64,000 nt of DNA from Capsaspora owczarzaki ATCC 30864 (lineage: Eukaryota; Opisthokonta; Filasterea): assembly GCF_000151315.2 (NCBI RefSeq), contig NW_011887300.1, forward strand, positions 929,003 to 993,002. The letters run 5' to 3'. A program made the translations under genes and the position numbers. Below the pieces are notes generated by a model. It did no database searches. It had not been told where the DNA came from and saw only the letters and a list, made by a program, of their open reading frames with translations. Below are positions 41,818 to 52,403 of this stretch, piece by piece. The first letter of the stretch is position 1, and each line of letters opens with the position of its first letter.

Positions 41818-44352
41818 ATGATGCCGATACTGCCGCCGCCAATGCCCGCGCGACTGCTGCCGCTCAAGTGGACGGTCGACAACGCGGCAGAGTTTACGCA
41901 CGCACTGCTCCCGCCGTCCGTCCGCGTCGCTGGGCGGCAGCAAGGCGAGCGCTCCGGCAGCATGGACAGCGGCGATCTGCTTGCAGCGTCCACAGTGTCC
42001 ACGGCGTCGACCTCCAGCGCGGCCAGCGTCACCCTCCAGGAGGCCCATGCTGCGAGCGTCGCTGCGGTCGGACTGAGCGAGGCGCTCGTTCTCACGCGCC
42101 AGCAGCTGATGGCGTCGTCCTCGTCCTCGTCCTCGTCGTCGATGCACCATGATAACCATGCGAGTCTCAAGACGTCGTCGTTGGCTGCGTCAGGGGGCGC
42201 TCCGGGATGTCTGTTCCCGGGTCCGCCGGCGTCGTTCGCCCGCGAGATTGCAGAGCTGCTCAGATGGAACAATAGCCACCAAGCGATGGCTTCTGGCGAC
42301 CTGCGATCAAGCTTCCAAGTTCATAGCAATCGAAGCTCTGGTGGTAGTGGTGGTACTGCTGCTGGTGGTGGTGCTGGGACGACGGCGTTGAATCCGAGTA
42401 GCCGCGTCGGGAGCGTTGACGAGTTGCTTGGCGCGTCGGCGGAGGCAAACAACGAGCTCATGCAGCAGGCAGCGCGATCAAGTTGGGTTTCTCGAGTGTT
42501 TGGCAGTTGCTGCGGCTGCTGTCGAGGCCGCACCCACCCTGGCGGACTCGAGGACGACGCCGGCGACCGATCAGACTCGGTGAGCAGCGGAGGTGGAAAG
42601 CGCAACTCCTCCTCCCGCTTTCGCCGTCCGCTGGGATCTGTTTCGACCGGTGCGCAGCTGAATCTGGATCGTCTGTCGCACGAGGACATCCACCGGCGGG
42701 TTCAAGAGTATGTTGCCCTCTTGCTCGGCCTCGTGTTTGATCTGCGAGTCGTGCCAGACGCGCACGCCTTCCGTGCCTTGATTCAAGGGGCTGGATCATC
42801 TTCGCCACAGCTCTTTGGGGCTTCTGCATCCTCCTCGCGTGCGTCACTAGCCAAGGCTGCCCTCACCGTCAGCGCACAGAGCAATGTGAGTGCAAACATT
42901 CAGCCCTCCCCGCTAGCCACAAAGACGCTGGAATTCACCTGGTCGAGCACGCTGCTTCCGGGGCAGTACTTTTCCATCAGCGATGCGACGCTGGAGCTGG
43001 CATCCGTTCTTGTGAACGAAGGCTTGTTGCTGGTCGAACTCGCGCACAACTTGGAAACACGGCGTCGCGAGCAACTGCAAGTGTCGCCACCCTCGACGCC
43101 ACAGATGCGCCAACGAGTCCAGCTTGTCAATTCCAGTCCTCCTAGCGCTCCAAGTAGTGGTGGGAATACAGTACAGGCCGCCAATCCCGCGCAGTCCAGC
43201 AGCCCAAAGTCCAGTCACGCTGGTCGATCCCTGCACGTCCCTGCAGCTGGAGCCTCGCCAGCGCAGTCCGCGCTCGTCCAAGCAGCATCTGCCTTCGATT
43301 TTGTCCGAACGCAGCTCGTGCCACGACTACAAGCGACGCGAGGTGGAAACTTGTTTTCGCAATTTCCAGAGCTATCGTCGGAAGTCTTGTTTGCTCTTCG
43401 ATTCCAATGCATTGCAGAACAAGCGGAACTCGCCATCGGCGAGCTATTGGAGGGCGCTCTTGGCACGGGAGCTGCCGGAGACGGTGCGCTCTCCAGTGTT
43501 CGCGTCGACCTTGCGCTTCCGTTGGCAATTGTCGCGTCTGGACAGTACCAAGCAGCGCACGACGGCTTGGCCAAGTTTGTCGCCGCTGATGAGCGAGCTG
43601 CTCCGCAGCTTGTGCGCTGGCTCGCGCATCTGCGTGCTCGTATGGCCTTCACCATTGCGCTCGCGTATCTGCTGCAAAGCCTCAAGCACGCATCGGCCGA
43701 GCGGGTTGGTCTTGCCATCAAATGCGCGGATCATGCGCTGCTTCTCTTGGACGCATTGGCTCCCGCCGACAGCAGTGCCACACAGAGCCAAGCGGATGGC
43801 AACAGCTCCAAATCCAAAGGCCTGAACAACCGACGCGCAGCCCCAAGTCTTATTCGCCAACTGGACTTTGGCTCTACGCAATCGCAGCCGTCATCCCAGC
43901 AACGCTCAGTGCAACAGCAACAACAGCAACAGCAGCAGTACCAGGCTCAAGGCTTGGCCGCTTGGCAGCATCTCATTACGCTGATGCGCACCGAGCTCGA
44001 GACGAACTTGGTCAAGTGGAGGCGTGACAACGAGTTTATCTTTTTCCAGCCAGTCCCACCAGAGACCCCCGAGCTTGAACCACCGCCCATGAGCGCGCTT
44101 CCTGCATATATTGTGGTCAACGTTCCCGTTTACAACCTGCCCGACCCTGACGAGCGATGGTTTGCTCCGCATGTGTATTCCATTTTCGTCGATGGCAGTC
44201 GGGTTTACTTTTCCCCCGAGGCGAGGCGCGCGGGTTCAGCAGCCTCGGTCACGTCGTCTGGCAGCTTTTTGGAACGCTTTCTGCGACGCTCGTCGAGCCA
44301 TGGCACTCGCGCCAAGGCAAACCCGCAGTCGACGCGGTTGGCTCCCCGGTGA
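41818..44352 (+). CDS. BRO1-domain protein (BROX/ALIX-like)
   Basis: A single-exon 844-residue protein. BRO1 domains are curved helical platforms that bind ESCRT-III CHMP4 tails. The first ~280 residues carry little fold signal (Ser, Ala and Gly runs, a Cys patch SCCGCCRGR). BRO1-like features begin near ~285 (HRRVQEYVALLLGLVFDLRV). They continue with EFTWSSTLLPGQYFSISDAT, LELASVLVNEGLLLVELAHN, CIAEQAELAIGELLEG and a tetratricopeptide-like helix set (HDGLAKFVAADERAAPQLVR). The diagnostic end is KWRRDNEFIFFQPVPPETPE, then LPAYIVVNVPVYNLPDPDER, where BRO1 domains typically have R-D-N-D-F-I-Y-x-x-x-V-P. There is no ALIX V-domain and no CaaX box as in BROX, so the molecule is a BRO1 domain with an N-terminal extension and a Gln-rich insertion. 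The call rests on the C-terminal signature; divergence elsewhere is high. Confidence 0.8.
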   Translation: MMPILPPPMPARLLPLKWTVDNAAEFTHALLPPSVRVAGRQQGERSGSMDSGDLLAASTVSTASTSSAASVTLQEAHAASVAAVGLSEALVLTRQQLMASSSSSSSSSMHHDNHASLKTSSLAASGGAPGCLFPGPPASFAREIAELLRWNNSHQAMASGDLRSSFQVHSNRSSGGSGGTAAGGGAGTTALNPSSRVGSVDELLGASAEANNELMQQAARSSWVSRVFGSCCGCCRGRTHPGGLEDDAGDRSDSVSSGGGKRNSSSRFRRPLGSVSTGAQLNLDRLSHEDIHRRVQEYVALLLGLVFDLRVVPDAHAFRALIQGAGSSSPQLFGASASSSRASLAKAALTVSAQSNVSANIQPSPLATKTLEFTWSSTLLPGQYFSISDATLELASVLVNEGLLLVELAHNLETRRREQLQVSPPSTPQMRQRVQLVNSSPPSAPSSGGNTVQAANPAQSSSPKSSHAGRSLHVPAAGASPAQSALVQAASAFDFVRTQLVPRLQATRGGNLFSQFPELSSEVLFALRFQCIAEQAELAIGELLEGALGTGAAGDGALSSVRVDLALPLAIVASGQYQAAHDGLAKFVAADERAAPQLVRWLAHLRARMAFTIALAYLLQSLKHASAERVGLAIKCADHALLLLDALAPADSSATQSQADGNSSKSKGLNNRRAAPSLIRQLDFGSTQSQPSSQQRSVQQQQQQQQQYQAQGLAAWQHLITLMRTELETNLVKWRRDNEFIFFQPVPPETPELEPPPMSALPAYIVVNVPVYNLPDPDERWFAPHVYSIFVDGSRVYFSPEARRAGSAASVTSSGSFLERFLRRSSSHGTRAKANPQSTRLAPR

Positions 44353-44567
44353 ACAGCGTGGTTGTTCTTGTTGTGTTTGTTTGTTTGTTTGTTCGTTTTG
44401 TGCCTCACGCTCGTTTTCGCAAATGCAAATCGTCACTCAATCCTATCCCTCTCAACATCCTTTGCTGTCTTGCTGCTAGTTTTTGCTTTATTGTTTAATA
44501 ACTTGTTTTCCAAGAATGGTAAAACTCAAACAAACCCAAAAATTCTGCACGACAACACACCACACGA
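44353..44567. other. Convergent 3' region (BRO1 / PLD-SH3)
   Basis: 215 bp with a TTTG microsatellite near 44373-44395 (gtttgtttgtttgttcg). Presumed 3' UTRs only. Confidence 0.5.
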
Positions 44568-46703
44568 TCAAGGCTTGGGAGGCAACGTTGGTTTGGTCGG
44601 CTTGCTTGGCGCGCACGGTTCGACATAGGTGCCAGGGCAAACACCGACCATGTTGGTTCGCAAACTGCGAGCAGTGTACCAACCATCGGCAGCCTTATCC
44701 GTCACATAGACGACATCGCCCACAACCAATTCCAGCTCATCATGGCTCTGCGGCGTGTACGCATAAATGGCCCGATGCGAATCGCCCGTTGGCACCTGCC
44801 GTGGAGCAGGGGCTGGTCTCGCTGGCTTGACCGGAAGAGCCTTTGAGACAGCTTGCGCAGGCATTGATTCCTGCTCGTGATCCGGCTGGCGACTTTCCAG
44901 GATGAACTCGGCGCTGCCAGACATTGCCAGTTGGTCGCCAGCCGATCTGGCAAACTTGCGACCGTGATCGTAGCTGGAGCGCTGCGCTCCTCTTCGCCGC
45001 CGAAGAACCACCGCAACCACAACAACCATCAACACCAGCGCAAGCACGCCTCCAACCGCCGCCCCGGCAATCAATCCAGTGTTGCTGGAGCTGGACGGCG
45101 AGGGATGGGAGTCATCCACGACGGTCGAGCTAGCAGCGATCGAAATAGGGCGCGTCGCGGCGGTGGTGGCAGTGGCGCGCTTGCTGCTCGCAACGACCGT
45201 GCTTTTGCTGGATGCACTGGTGACACGCTTGCTAGATGTACTGGCGACGCGCTTGCTAGACGTACTGACAACGCGTGTGCTCGATGTTGCCTTGATGCTA
45301 GCCGTCGCCACGGACGGCCTGACGCTGCTTGTGGCGCACTCATTCCCACAAACATCCGTGCCGTTGCAGTATCCACACGAGTCGTAGTGGCCAAAGCAGT
45401 ACGAGCCAAGCACGGTCGCGCTTTGCCGATCTTGCGACATGAGCTGCGTCCAGTACGCAACAAAGCACGGATCTTCAAACGCCAAACCCCACTCGCGGTT
45501 GGCAGAGGTGGACTTTGGCTTGAGCGTAATGGAGGTGCCCGACCAGTTGCCACTGTAAATAAAGACAATCTTGCGGTTGATCATCCAGAACTTGGAGTGC
45601 TGAAAGTTCAAGTCGCTGCGGCTCTTGTAGACGTCGATGCCCGCCGCAGCGAGCTTTGCCTGGTTGGCCGTGGTGGCCGAATCAGCGCCCGCCCTGTATC
45701 GCGACATGATGATGGTTTGATCGAGCCAGGGCGCGTTCGTCTTCATGCTGATGAGCCGGTCGGTCAGGTCGTTGATGGTGAGTTGGTACATTTCCGCATG
45801 AAACGTCTCGTTGGCTGCCGCCCACCAGTTTGTAATGAACGGGTACGAGTTGTCCGGGTTGAGGAAGGCGGTGACTTGCACATTGTCGAGCGTAAAGACT
45901 GGCGCCGCAGTGTACGGATCGTCCACGGCCGGCGTGTAGGTGGTGCTGACGCCGGACGCTGCCGTGATGGTGTCATTCCCATTCGCCCAGTCAAACTCGA
46001 ACGCCGCTGTAAAGTACGCGGCAATCTCCTCGCTCTCGACAATGACGCCCGCCTCGCGGTTTTGGCGGATTGAGTTGGCCGACCAGTTGATGGAGCTGAC
46101 CGCGACGACTCTTCCGTCGACGACAATTCCCTTGTTATGGTCGTAGCAGTCCTCGTGCATGTACTTGACTTGGATGCCGACCGCCTTCAGGAACGGGGCT
46201 GCGAAGTCGTCGCCGGCGCCAGTGTCTCCGAGCGCGTCCACAATGACCCGCACAGCCACACCCCGCTGCTTGGCTTCGTAGAGCCCCTGCATCAGCGGAT
46301 TGCCGTCCAGCAGCCACGGCTGGGACGAGGCGTACTTTTGAATGTACTGCTGCTGGACGAGCAGCGTCGTGTTGGCCGAGCGCAGCAGCTGTCGCAGGTA
46401 GTAATGCGAGTTGTCGGGCGCGAGAATCGGCCGCACGCGCATCCTGCTCGCAGTCACGCTCAGCGGCTGCACGCTGCCGTCGACATAGTCGGACGTCGTG
46501 GGCTGCGCGTGCCACCCCGCGGCGACGAGCGCGAGCGCAACGAGGCCCGCCAGCAGGGAGCCAGCAGGGGTTCGAGCCGCAGACCGCCGAGTCGCACAGC
46601 GCTTCTTCTTGGCAGCCTTGGACCGAGCCGCCATCACTTGCTCATCAGATGATGCCTGTGATGGTAATGTTGAGAGTGATGCCGGTCGCGTTGAGTGACG
46701 CAT
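44568..46703 (-). CDS. Ectodomain phospholipase D-like protein with one TM helix and a cytoplasmic SH3
   Basis: A single-exon protein. The first ATG in frame is at 46703 (711 residues; MRHSTRPASL), with a second at 46634 (MAARSKAAKK). Order: a basic N terminus and a signal anchor (SLLAGLVALALVAAGW); then a two-lobe PLD fold. Lobe 1 has YDHNKGIVVDGRVVAVSSIN, a full HxKxxxxD motif. Lobe 2 has NFQHSKFWMINRKIVFIYSG, where the Asp is Asn. NWS follows each. A Cys-rich knot (YCFGHYDSCGYCNGTDVCGN) and a Ser/Thr stalk with repeats of the type SSKRVAS come next. Then a TM helix (AGAAVGGVLALVLMVVVVAV) with a stop-transfer RRRR, a cytosolic tail, an SH3 (AIYAYTPQSHDELELVVGDV; GWYTARSLRTNMVGVCPGTY) and a Pro-rich end. 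The PLD part resembles secreted bacterial-type enzymes. Role is inferred: an extracellular lipid hydrolase or receptor coupled to SH3 ligands. Confidence 0.85.
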   Translation of the reverse strand: MRHSTRPASLSTLPSQASSDEQVMAARSKAAKKKRCATRRSAARTPAGSLLAGLVALALVAAGWHAQPTTSDYVDGSVQPLSVTASRMRVRPILAPDNSHYYLRQLLRSANTTLLVQQQYIQKYASSQPWLLDGNPLMQGLYEAKQRGVAVRVIVDALGDTGAGDDFAAPFLKAVGIQVKYMHEDCYDHNKGIVVDGRVVAVSSINWSANSIRQNREAGVIVESEEIAAYFTAAFEFDWANGNDTITAASGVSTTYTPAVDDPYTAAPVFTLDNVQVTAFLNPDNSYPFITNWWAAANETFHAEMYQLTINDLTDRLISMKTNAPWLDQTIIMSRYRAGADSATTANQAKLAAAGIDVYKSRSDLNFQHSKFWMINRKIVFIYSGNWSGTSITLKPKSTSANREWGLAFEDPCFVAYWTQLMSQDRQSATVLGSYCFGHYDSCGYCNGTDVCGNECATSSVRPSVATASIKATSSTRVVSTSSKRVASTSSKRVTSASSKSTVVASSKRATATTAATRPISIAASSTVVDDSHPSPSSSSNTGLIAGAAVGGVLALVLMVVVVAVVLRRRRGAQRSSYDHGRKFARSAGDQLAMSGSAEFILESRQPDHEQESMPAQAVSKALPVKPARPAPAPRQVPTGDSHRAIYAYTPQSHDELELVVGDVVYVTDKAADGWYTARSLRTNMVGVCPGTYVEPCAPSKPTKPTLPPKP

Positions 46704-47289
46704 GCGTTTGCGTGTTGTCACAGCGTGGGATTTGTTGTAAATGAATGAGGGTTTTTTGGCAATCTCCGACACGAAATAGGCAAAGTCCAAATGGAAAGCT
46801 CAGCCACTCGGAAACTCAGACACAGACACGCTCGGAATGAATGAGTGAATTGAACGACAAACAATCAGCTTGGAAATAATCAAAGGAAGGAAATAATGAA
46901 GGAAAGAAAGAAAGAAAGAAAGAGCGAAGATGGGAAAAGTAGAGTGAAAAAAACAAGTTAGGATCAGAAATGACCTTCCATACAAAGCAAGTCAAAGCTA
47001 AAGTAAAAAAAAAAAAAGCAGTTGCATTGAGTAAAAAGCGTGGGAAAAAAGCGAGAGAGTGAATCACAACACGAAACACGAAACACGAAGGAAGCATGGG
47101 TGGATGGGAATAAGATTCGGAAAAGTGCGCTCGTTTCGCCTTCCTTCTCTTTTGCTCAGTCTATCAACAGTGTGAGCACCGAGGATGAAAGCAACTTAAA
47201 CCATTTTGTTTTCAATAAAAAGACAACCAAAGAACAAAAAAACACTCATAAAAAACCAATAGCGAGCTTTTGTCGGGGAACGATTTCAT
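46704..47289. other. Intergenic region upstream of the PLD-SH3 gene
   Basis: 586 bp, A-rich with AAAG repeats (46890-46925). It probably holds the PLD-SH3 promoter and the 3' UTR of the PH-domain gene. No gene seen. Confidence 0.5.
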
Positions 47290-50200
47290 CTACTTCAGTC
47301 CAAGCAAGAGATTGAATGCGTCAACAAAGGCATCGCGCGTCGCAGCCGACTCGGCCTCGAGATCCAGCGTGCGGTCCTTGCAGATGAACGAGAATGCTCG
47401 GCCTGCATCTTTCTCTACACAAATCACAAAAGCAGAACAGTGAGCGAAATTCCAACCAAAACCTGACAAACTTTGGTCCACTTCGATTGTTTCATTCCCA
47501 AAAAAATCTTCCTACCTTTGCCGGAACGCTCAAACACTTTCGTATTGTGCCCGAGAAGAATCTTGTAAATCTCATGCAGCGCCACGGTCTCCATGTCCTT
47601 GTCCTTCTTCTTCTTGTCGTCGGTCATCTGCTTCGGATCGGTCCAGACGAGCTTGCCAGTCTTGCAGCTTGCTGCGCTCGACTCAAACTCGACATAGACA
47701 TATCGAGAGTGGGGGTTGCCCGAACGGCCGTGCTTTTTGAAAATGTCGCCTGCGCAACACGAATGCACAGTGAGTTCAATGCAAGTCCCCCTCAACAACG
47801 ACAACGACAAAGATGATGGGCCCTACCTTTGCTCAGCAGCTTGTGGGCACGCTCTTCAGGGGACAGTGCGGATGTGCTCGAAGGCGAGGGTGATGGTGGC
47901 ACCGCCGCCGTGGTCGCGGCAGCAGCAGCAGCATGTGCCGAAATATCCGCAACGGACGAAGTGTTGCTGCGCGAGGGAGACGCAGGAGTCAAATCCGTAG
48001 TGGACGCAGTGGTGGAAGTGGCCTTGCTGGCAGGCGAAGACACGGCAGCCGAGCTCGTGGAAGCGGTAACGCCAAGGCCGCCATAAACGCTGCCACGGTT
48101 CACTTGGGCCTCACGCATGGCAGCCGCTGCGACAGCCAGGCTCTCGGCCGCACGTTGCTCGCGCTCAGCCTTCTCCTTGGCCTCACGCTTGGCGCGCTCG
48201 TCGCTTTCCTTCTGCCAGCGTTGCATTTCAGCCTCGCGCTCGAGCAAATCTTGGCGACGCTGTTCCTCCTCACGCGCAGCCTCTTGCTCGCGGGCGAGCT
48301 TCTCCGCCTCCTCCTTTGCCTTCTTGTCGGCAGCGGCCTGAGCCTTGCGCGCTGCTTCTGCTTGTGCCTTTTGCTCGGCTTCTTCAAGAGCCCTTTGAGC
48401 AGCCTCCTCCTTGGCCTTGCGCGCGGCTGCCTCCTTCTCGGCGGCTTCGATTGCCTTGCGGGCAGCTTCGTCCTTGGCCTTGCGTTCGGCTTCCTCTCTG
48501 GCCTGGCGCTCAGCCTCCTGCTTGGCCTGGCGCTCGGCCTCTTGCTTGGCCTTCTTCTCGGCAAGTTTTCGCTCAAACTCGAGCTTGGCTTGGCGCTCCT
48601 CCTCCTCGAATTGCAACCGTGCCTCTTCCTCCTCGCGCGCGTGACGCTCGGCTTCCTCACGGCGCTCGGCCTCCTCTTGAGCCAGGCGCTCCTCTTCCTC
48701 ACGATCTGCAGCCAGGCGGGCTTGTCGTGCAGCTTCCTCAGCCTCTTCTTCGGCGAGTCGCTCGGCCTCAAGTCGCTCGGCCTCAAGTCGCTCGGCCTCA
48801 AGTCGCTCGGCTTCCTCTTGCTCTTCTTGCGCTTTTCGGGCGGCCAATGCTTCTGCCTCTTGCTGAGCCTTGCGAGCAGCGTCTTCCTTGGCCTTGCGAG
48901 CGGCAGCTTCCTTTTCGGCAGCTTCGATTGCCTTGCGGGCGGCTTCGTCCTTTGCCTTGCGCTCGGCTTCTTCCTTGGCCTTGCGTTCGGCTTCCTCTTT
49001 GGCCTTCTTTTCAGCCTCAGCCTTGGCCTTGCGGTCGGCTTCTTCCTTGGCCTTGCGGTCGGCTTCTTCCTTGGCCTTCTTCTCGGCTTCAGCTTTGGCC
49101 TTCTTGTCAGCCTCCTCCTTGGCCTTCTTGTCAGCCTCCTCCTTGGCCTTCTTGTCAGCTTCCTCCTTGGCTTTTTTCTCAGCCTCGGCCTTGGCCCTGC
49201 GCTCCGCAGCCTCCTTGGCCTGTGCCGCCATGCGAGCAGCCTCCTCCTTGGCACGGAGAGCAGCGGCTTCTTCCTTGGCCTTCTTCTCGGCCTTCTCGCG
49301 AGCCTTGCGGTCAAACTCTTCCTTGGCGCGACGTTCCTCCTCCTCGTGAGCAAGGCGGGCTTCCTCCTCTTCGCGCTCGGCGGCCTCACGAGCCAGCCGA
49401 TCAGCTTCGGATTCACCCTCTTCCGCTTCCTCGTCCTCGTTCTCATCGTCGTCGTCGTCGTCGTCGTCGTCGTCATCGTCGTCGTCGTTATCGTCGTCGT
49501 CGTCGTCGTTGTCGTCGTCGCTCGACCCTTCACTGCCGCTCGAGGCGCTCTTCTGGGCCGCCTTGACGGGGGAGGACTTGGTGTCGTCGTCGCTATCGCT
49601 CAAGTCGGCGAACGGGCTCTTGCCATGACGAGCCGGAGTGCTGGTGGCGGACGAGGCTGCAGGCAGGTCATCGCTCTCAACAAACGTCGGCGACATTTGC
49701 GATCCTCGTGCAATGGCAGCGCGAGCAGCTGCAGACGACAGACGGCTGGGTTTGGTCGGCGGAACGCGCGAGACGGGGCTGACAGCAAGGCTGCCTTCGT
49801 CATCGTCATCCTGCTCGTCATCGTCATCTCCGTGATCGTGAGCACCCTTGGATTCGCCATCCGACAGATCGCCGGCATCAGAGGCTGATCGCCTGGGCTT
49901 GGGCGGCGGCGGCGTGCGTGTAGCGGTGCGAGGGCTTTCTTGACGACTGAATGGCGAGCCGTCCTCGTCGTGCTGGTCGTCTTCCTCTTCATCGTCTTTC
50001 GTGGTGTCGTTGTCTGAGGAGTGGTCTTCCGCATCGCTGTGGTTGCTGTTGTTGCCCGGAGCAGGACGACGCGCTGGAACAGGAGGCGCGCTCTCGTAAA
50101 TCGATCGCTTTGGTCGGTTGTCGGGGAAGACGCCGCGGTAGCGGACATCGCCCAGATCGTTATCGTCCTGATTCGCCTCAAAGGGATTGACTTCCTTTGC

Positions 50201-50665
50201 GTCTTCTTCCTCCTCCTCCGATTCGGCTGCTGGTGGCTCGGGCTCTGGAGCTGGTGGCTCTTCTTTGGGAGGAGCTGGCGGGCGCGGCTTGAGCTGGGTA
50301 GCGCCTCGCGTGCCGTCGTTGCCGATCGGGAGGGGTTTGGTGTCGCGCTTGACGGACGACGTTTGCAGCGAATCAAACCGCGACATGATTTCGAGCAAGG
50401 TGATTTTGCGCTCAATCAGAAAGTTGAGACGGGCAGTCTCCTTCTTGTTCAGCTTCTTTTTGCCTGAGAGCGTCTCCGCCTCTCGGTTGATGGCGACCAG
50501 CTCGAGGATGGCCTTTTGCTGGTTGTCTTGCTGGACGGCAAACTCTTCCGCCGAGATTACATTTTGGCTGCCCGCGCCACTACCGCCGCTCGCCGAGGCA
50601 GCGGGAAGGGGCTCTGCTGCAGCGTTTTTGGCAGCAGCAAGTTGTGGTGTGCCCGGTTTAGACAT
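47290..50665 (-). CDS. Charged single-helix/coiled-coil protein with C-terminal PH domain
   Basis: Three exons: 50665-47827, 47749-47516 and 47414-47290, phases 1 and 1, about 1065 residues. The N-terminal ~100 residues include a short helix (AILELVAINREAETLSGKKK). A Pro/Glu/Ser-rich disordered part follows, with an Asp run (about 49445-49515). Then about 450 residues are almost purely E, K, A and R in repeats such as KAKEEADKKAKEEADKKAKE and three perfect LEAER units (48760-48805). This could be a stable single alpha-helix or coiled coil. The last ~120 residues, on exons 1-3, form a PH-like fold. They include YVYVEFESSAASCKTGKLVW, LHEIYKILLGHNTKVFERSG, AFSFICKDRTLDLEAESAAT and a final helix RDAFVDAFNLLLG, resembling PH domains of phospholipase C type. 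I infer a membrane-linked spacer protein. No enzyme domain. Orthology unknown. Confidence 0.8.
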
Positions 50666-51245
50666 GGTCGAGAGCGAGAGATTCAGTGGGATCCCAATTG
50701 GCTTTTTTTTGTTTTGATGTGTCTTCCAATGCAATGCAAAAGCAGGCTTGCACTCCGATTGAATTTCGGATCAGATGCCTGTCAAATAACAAAGCCAAGC
50801 AAAGGCGAAAAACAACAAAAAGTGAGACGTGAGACAGGTGGAAATCTGAGAATGAAAAATCCAACAAAAACGGGGACTTTTCGCTCCAATCCCACTGCAT
50901 TTTGTCATCGAATAACACTGTTGCGTTCAATCAAAGTGTGCTGTTTCGTCGTTCCACTCAAACCCAAAAACCAAAGCAAAGCAACAAAACTAAAATCCTG
51001 GCATCGAACCTGGCTTTGAATTATTATTATTGACCATTTTGAATAAAACCGCGAACTCAAACCAAAAAACCAAACCAAAGTGCAATGCTGCGAAATCACA
51101 GCCAGAACTGCAGAATGGCGAATGGCGAATGGCGGGGGGTTTCCGCTCTTGTGCTTGTGCGCATTCGTTGTTCATGGCTTGGGCAGAAGGAAGAGTTGAG
51201 CGTATCAATGTGCTCTCAACCATCAACCCCGCAGACGATGATCGC

Positions 51246-51303
<58 letters not shown>

Positions 51304-52403
51304 AAAGTACAGCGACGTAAAAAAAAAAAGAAAAAAAAAAAAAGAAAGACGATCAGCTAATGCTGCGGCTTGGACGAGTGGCGCAAAGGGCAGCAGAGTG
51401 AGTGAATGTGTGTGTGAGCCAGAGTGTGAGATGGGAGACCAATTGATGTGGGAGAGAGTGAGTGATAGTGGCTGAGCGGATGAGTGAATGAGGGAAGATC
51501 TGAATGAAATACAAAAAAAAAAAAAAGAAAAAAAAAGAAAAAAAAAAAGAGAAAAATCGCATGAGGAACCACACACAATGACCACGACCACGAGCGAGGA
51601 GTGATCGACTGGCGCACAGAGGCAGACAGAGGGAGGAAGAGGAGGAGGTGATGGAAAGAAGGGGTGAAGAGTGCGGAAGACGAGCTGCGGGAGTAGAAAA
51701 GGGGAGAATGGAAAGATGGAAGAAAGAAAGAGCGTGGAGCCACAAGAGAGACGGCGAGCGAGCGAAAGCAACGAGCGACGATCGACACTTGCAGAACAAG
51801 AGAGGCACAGAGAAGCAAGTGGATGGTGAGCGAAAGGGGGATGGTGGGAGAGAGAGAAGAGAGAGAAGAGAGAGGGAAGCAGAATCGGTCGAACCCTCAC
51901 CCAATGCCACTGGACAATGGAAAAGCTTCAAAAGAAAGGACTGACAATCAACTCGGATGATCGAATCAATCAATGAATCAATGAATGAATCAGATGGTTG
52001 GGGTCAGGGTCAGGGTGAGGCCTGCATGAGAGAGCGAGGAAATCCGGAGAGACAAAAAAAAAAAACCGGGAATTTCTGGTCAGAAGCGACATTTGTGCTG
52101 TTGCTGTTGCTGTCAGGTCTCAGGCAAAGTCATCTATTCCCAGCATTCAAGTGTATGGATGACAAGGGCGATCCGACAGTGCCCGTGCTCATCCGCAACA
52201 ATTTGCTACAATTTGCTTTTGTCTTTCATTCGTTTTTGCACCTTCTTGATCCTTCTTCCCCCGTCTTCTTTTCCCACCGTTCATGCACTCATCTCTCACT
52301 TCGAAATCCCAACCACTTGCACAAACTCTCGACTCCCCATCTCCATCCAAATGCAATGCTCAATCCAGTCAATCTTTTGTTTCCCTTTTCCCTTTCTTTT
52401 CCA
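50666..52403. promoter_or_regulatory. Divergent intergenic region with long poly(A) and GA-rich blocks
   Basis: 1.74 kb between the PH-protein start and the beta-galactosidase start. It has an uninterrupted A-run of about 54 (51247-51300), other A-runs (51318-51344, 51511-51549), a purine-rich block (51560-51900) and a short pyrimidine-rich 5' leader before 52404. Small ORFs are low complexity. No gene supported. Confidence 0.5.
51247..51300. repeat. Poly(A) homopolymer, ~54 bases
   Basis: The longest homopolymer in the window, followed by shorter A-runs. It could mark a retrotransposed tail, but I find no element body next to it. Confidence 0.95.

Noticed and set aside
46704-46790. Upstream extension of the PLD-SH3 frame to 46790
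   Set aside because: It would start with TTG; the first in-frame ATG is at 46703.
47933-49888. Long open frame antisense to the KAKEEA helix region (Leu/Ala/Ser-rich)
   Set aside because: It is a by-product of repetitive Lys/Glu/Ala codons on the other strand. The sense frame joins through introns to a PH domain.
50995-51080. tRNA B-box-like sequence (AGGTTCGATGCC on the - strand)
   Set aside because: No A-box at the right distance, no cloverleaf and no acceptor-stem pairing.
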